Source: CAYHGV01 sp964356135 (GTDB lineage Bacteria > Hydrothermota > Tepidihabitantia > CAYHGV01). From it: DNA of 15,296 bases. Each line of letters begins with the position of its first letter. The first letter of the stretch is position 1. The stretch covers positions 1 through 15,296 of the forward strand of contig CAYHGV010000070.1 in NCBI GenBank assembly GCA_964356135.1. The letters are read 5' to 3'. The position numbers and the translations under genes were made by a program. Under the pieces are notes generated by a model. The model was not told the DNA's origin. It saw only the letters and a list, made by a program, of their open reading frames with translations, and searched no databases. Below, piece after piece: positions 13,163 to 15,296 of the stretch.

Positions 13163-14650
13163 TTAAACCTTGTAATTTAATTCCTTTAAGTAATCCAGCA
13201 TTTTCTCCTCAACCTGTTTGTATTCTTTTTTCAAAACTTTCAGCTCATCGACCGTTTTTTGAATATCAATCGCTTCCTCTTTCTCGGCAACATCTATATA
13301 CCGAGTAATATTGAGATTATAATCGTTCTCCCGAATTTCAGTCTGGGTGACCGGTCGACAGTACTTGGAAATTGTATTATACCCTTTCAATGCCTCGACA
13401 ATCTTCTCAATATCCTCATTACGCAATTTATTCTGCTTCTTGCCTTCTAAATAGTCATTGGCACCATAAAGGAAAAACACTTTGCCTTTGCGCTCCTGAA
13501 GTTTATTTTTATTGATAATGAACAAGCATGCCGGGATGCCGGCTCCATAGAATAATTTCGACGGTAATCCAATAACCGCTTCGAGCAAATCTTCTTCTAA
13601 TATCCCCTGTCGGATTTTGCCTTCTGCTCCACCCCGAAACAAAACACCATGTGGCAAAACCACTCCTGCCCTGCCGGTCGGATTGAGAATCGCCATCATA
13701 TGCTGGACAAAAGAATAGTCCCCATATCCCTTGGGTGGAATGCCAAACCTAAATCTCCGGTACGGATCGTCCTGCGCCTGTTCATATCCCCAGTTCTTCA
13801 ACGAAAAAGGCGGATTGGCAATCACAATATCGAATTTCTTCAACTGTCCCTTTTCGAGCAACTGAGGGTCACGCAAGGTGTCACACCGTTTTATCTGAGC
13901 ATTTTGCAAACCATGCAGCAGGAGATTCATTTTACATATCGCCCAGGTTCCAACATTTATCTCCTGGCCAAAAAGTCCAATATTTTTCGGATTCTGGTTT
14001 TTCGCTCGCAGGTGATAAACGGACTGGATGAGCATACCGCCGGAACCGCATGCCGGGTCGCAGATTCTCATCCCTTCAGTCGGGTCTAAAATATCAACCA
14101 ACAACTCAACCACTTCTTTAGGCGTGTAAAACTCCCCGCCTTTCTTTCCGGCACTCGAAGCGAACTGGGCTATTAAATACTCGTAGGCATCGCCTAAAAT
14201 ATCCGGCTTTTCCAAATCATTGTTGCGGAGTCTAATTTTCGAAAAATGGTTTATGAGCTGAGACAGAATATTGTCGGGCAGCCGGTCTTTATCATTGAAA
14301 TCAACTACCGATAAGACACCTTCGAGACTTTCTGGATTCGTTTCTTCAAGCGCATCATTGGCTTTGTTGATAGCCTCACCGATATTATGGGTCAGGGTTT
14401 TGAGATGTTCCCAGCGAGCATTTTTAGGCACGCCGAAATCGTGATAATCAGGGTCTTCATAGGCTATTTTACGGTCTCCTTTTTTCTGCATCAACCTCTC
14501 AGCTTCCTCCTCAAATACATCGGAAATTCGCTTCAAAAACAACAGTCCAAATATGTAGTTCTTATAGTCGGCAGCATCGATATGCCCCCTCAAAATATCT
14601 GCCGATTTCCATAGATGTGACTTTAAAATTTCTAAACTTACTTTATCCAT
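13163..14650 (-). CDS. hsdM: Type I restriction-modification DNA methyltransferase (HsdM)
   Basis: A 495-residue N6-adenine methyltransferase. Residues 1-140 are the helical HsdM N-terminal domain (LKSHLWKSADILRGHIDAAD). The catalytic domain starts near 150, with DAYEYLIAQFA and GEFYTPKEV. Motif I is Asp198-Pro-Ala-Cys-Gly-Ser-Gly-Gly205, which binds S-adenosylmethionine, and motif IV is Asn279-Pro-Pro-Phe282, the catalytic loop. The C-terminal region is helical and should contact HsdS. The ATG at 14650 is chosen because AAGGAG at 14663-14658 is seven bases away; the ATG six bases earlier is too close, and the longer reading begins upstream of the transcript start. First gene of the operon. 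Length and motifs are complete, so methylation activity is expected. Confidence 0.95.
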   Translation of the reverse strand: MDKVSLEILKSHLWKSADILRGHIDAADYKNYIFGLLFLKRISDVFEEEAERLMQKKGDRKIAYEDPDYHDFGVPKNARWEHLKTLTHNIGEAINKANDALEETNPESLEGVLSVVDFNDKDRLPDNILSQLINHFSKIRLRNNDLEKPDILGDAYEYLIAQFASSAGKKGGEFYTPKEVVELLVDILDPTEGMRICDPACGSGGMLIQSVYHLRAKNQNPKNIGLFGQEINVGTWAICKMNLLLHGLQNAQIKRCDTLRDPQLLEKGQLKKFDIVIANPPFSLKNWGYEQAQDDPYRRFRFGIPPKGYGDYSFVQHMMAILNPTGRAGVVLPHGVLFRGGAEGKIRQGILEEDLLEAVIGLPSKLFYGAGIPACLFIINKNKLQERKGKVFFLYGANDYLEGKKQNKLRNEDIEKIVEALKGYNTISKYCRPVTQTEIRENDYNLNITRYIDVAEKEEAIDIQKTVDELKVLKKEYKQVEEKMLDYLKELNYKV

Positions 14651-14672
14651 AAGCATTCTCCTTTTGTTGAAC

Positions 14673-14701
14673 AATATAGCAAAAACAAGTAATTTTGTCA
14701 A
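14673..14701 (-). promoter_or_regulatory. Consensus promoter of the hsdM operon
   Basis: On the minus strand TTGACA (14701-14696) and TATATT (14678-14673) are spaced by exactly 17 bases. The predicted start near 14666 leaves a 16-base leader that holds AAGGAG. This is the only strong promoter seen for the four-gene unit. Confidence 0.75.
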
Positions 14702-14718
14702 GCAAAATCTTATTGAAT

Positions 14719-14757
14719 TTATAGTTTAACCTAACTATTTATAAAGATAAACTATAA
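14719..14757. promoter_or_regulatory. 10-bp inverted repeat upstream of hsdM, candidate operator
   Basis: TTATAGTTTA (14719-14728) and TAAACTATAA (14748-14757) are perfect inverted copies 29 bases apart, close to three helical turns. They lie 18-56 bases upstream of the -35 box and right after the radC stop. A binding site for a dimeric regulator, perhaps the winged-helix protein of the operon, is plausible. An AT-rich weak terminator of radC is the alternative. Confidence 0.5.
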
Positions 14758-14766
14758 TATATGTGT

Positions 14767-15296
14767 TTATTTAAAGCTGAATCGTCCAGTGGGGGTAATG
14801 ACAATGTGGTCCAATACGGAAATATCGACTGCTTTGCAGGCCAATTTGAGTCTTTGGGTAGTGTCTATATCGCGCTGGCTTGGTTCCAAACTACCGGAAG
14901 GATGATTATGAACGAAAATAACTGAACTGGCGCCTATATCAAGCGCTCTTTTCACAACCTCTCTCGGATAAATTGAAGCTTCGTCAATTGTGCCGCGCGC
15001 GAGTTCATCAATCGATAATATTATATTCCTGGTATTTAAATAGATCGCCTTGAAAATCTCTTCTTTAAGGTCTCTCATTGAGAGGGAAAGATAATCCATA
15101 ACATCTTTATCATTTTCAATATACTTTCTACCGATTATATCCTCCCTGAGCTGGCGCTTGGTGATTTCTAAAGCAGCCATAAGCTGAGCAACCTTTGCAA
15201 CCCCCAACCCCTTGATTTTCTTCAGATCGGAACTTTTTGCGCTGAGCAAACCTCGTAAGCTGCCAAAATGCTGAATCAGTTCTCGTCCTAATGCCA
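14767..15296 (-). CDS. radC: RadC-like JAB/MPN-domain protein, 5' end outside the window
   Basis: About 176 codons are present; the N-terminal 45-50 residues lie beyond the right edge, since the frame stays open to 15296 with ALGRELIQHFGSLRGLLSAK, typical RadC sequence. A helix-hairpin-helix follows (KKIKGLGVAKVAQLMAALEI). The MPN domain contains the JAMM metal site: a Glu in LKEEIFKAIYLNT, then His-Asn-His-Pro-Ser-Gly at 14893-14910 on the minus strand, and the Ser and Asp of EPSQRD. The C-terminus is slightly short, ending RFSFK. Despite the name, a repair role is doubtful in the family; radC-like genes are frequent in mobile and defence islands. Its stop is 117 bases upstream of the hsdM start. 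Confidence 0.9.
   Translation of the reverse strand, partial: ALGRELIQHFGSLRGLLSAKSSDLKKIKGLGVAKVAQLMAALEITKRQLREDIIGRKYIENDKDVMDYLSLSMRDLKEEIFKAIYLNTRNIILSIDELARGTIDEASIYPREVVKRALDIGASSVIFVHNHPSGSLEPSQRDIDTTQRLKLACKAVDISVLDHIVITPTGRFSFK

Noticed and set aside
13649..14089. 146-codon frame on the + strand
   Set aside because: Antisense to the catalytic part of hsdM; composition is unlike a protein family.
14650..14701. Longer start for hsdM adding 17 residues
   Set aside because: The extra codons cover the -35 and -10 boxes, and the ribosome site fits only the ATG at 14650.

Overview
The window looks like chromosomal DNA of an uncultured Gram-negative-type bacterium. It encodes outer-membrane and periplasmic proteins with signal peptides, uses Shine-Dalgarno sites and sigma70-like promoters, and carries dispersed TTTGTGG-type intergenic repeats. 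The style of the envelope proteins (OmpA with carboxypeptidase-regulatory-like repeats, an S55 peptidase protein, a propeller plus beta-sandwich protein) recalls candidate-phylum genomes such as WOR-3/Stahlbacteria. That placement is an impression, not a demonstrated assignment. A 10-base N run shows the sequence is a scaffolded assembly.

Left part (1-4866, + strand): a self-contained ferredoxin gene with its own promoter and terminator; a small outer-membrane barrel protein; then a tight three-gene unit. That unit encodes an OmpA-family protein, a 130-residue single-pass coiled-coil protein and a site-2 protease with two CBS domains. All three act in or at the envelope.

Middle part (4867-10371): an S55 (SpoIVB-type) peptidase-domain protein, possibly leaderless; a secreted seven-blade propeller protein; and, convergent to it, a B12-binding-type radical SAM protein. 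The intergenic gaps hold paired inverted CACAAAG/CTTTGTG repeats and related decamer tandem repeats.

Breakpoint region (10372-10890): no intact large gene. It holds a 55-codon ORF and two gene remnants on the minus strand, one resembling the C-terminus of a FtsW/RodA (SEDS) protein.

Right part (10891-15296, minus strand): a restriction-modification-like operon in the order hsdM, nucleotidyltransferase, winged-helix protein, half-size hsdS. The genes are separated by 1-2 bases or overlap, and are driven by one near-consensus promoter with a 10-bp inverted repeat just upstream. No hsdR is present in the window. A partial radC lies upstream. The embedded nucleotidyltransferase plus winged-helix pair resembles AbiE-type toxin/antitoxin logic and is the best candidate for an under-described defence module here.
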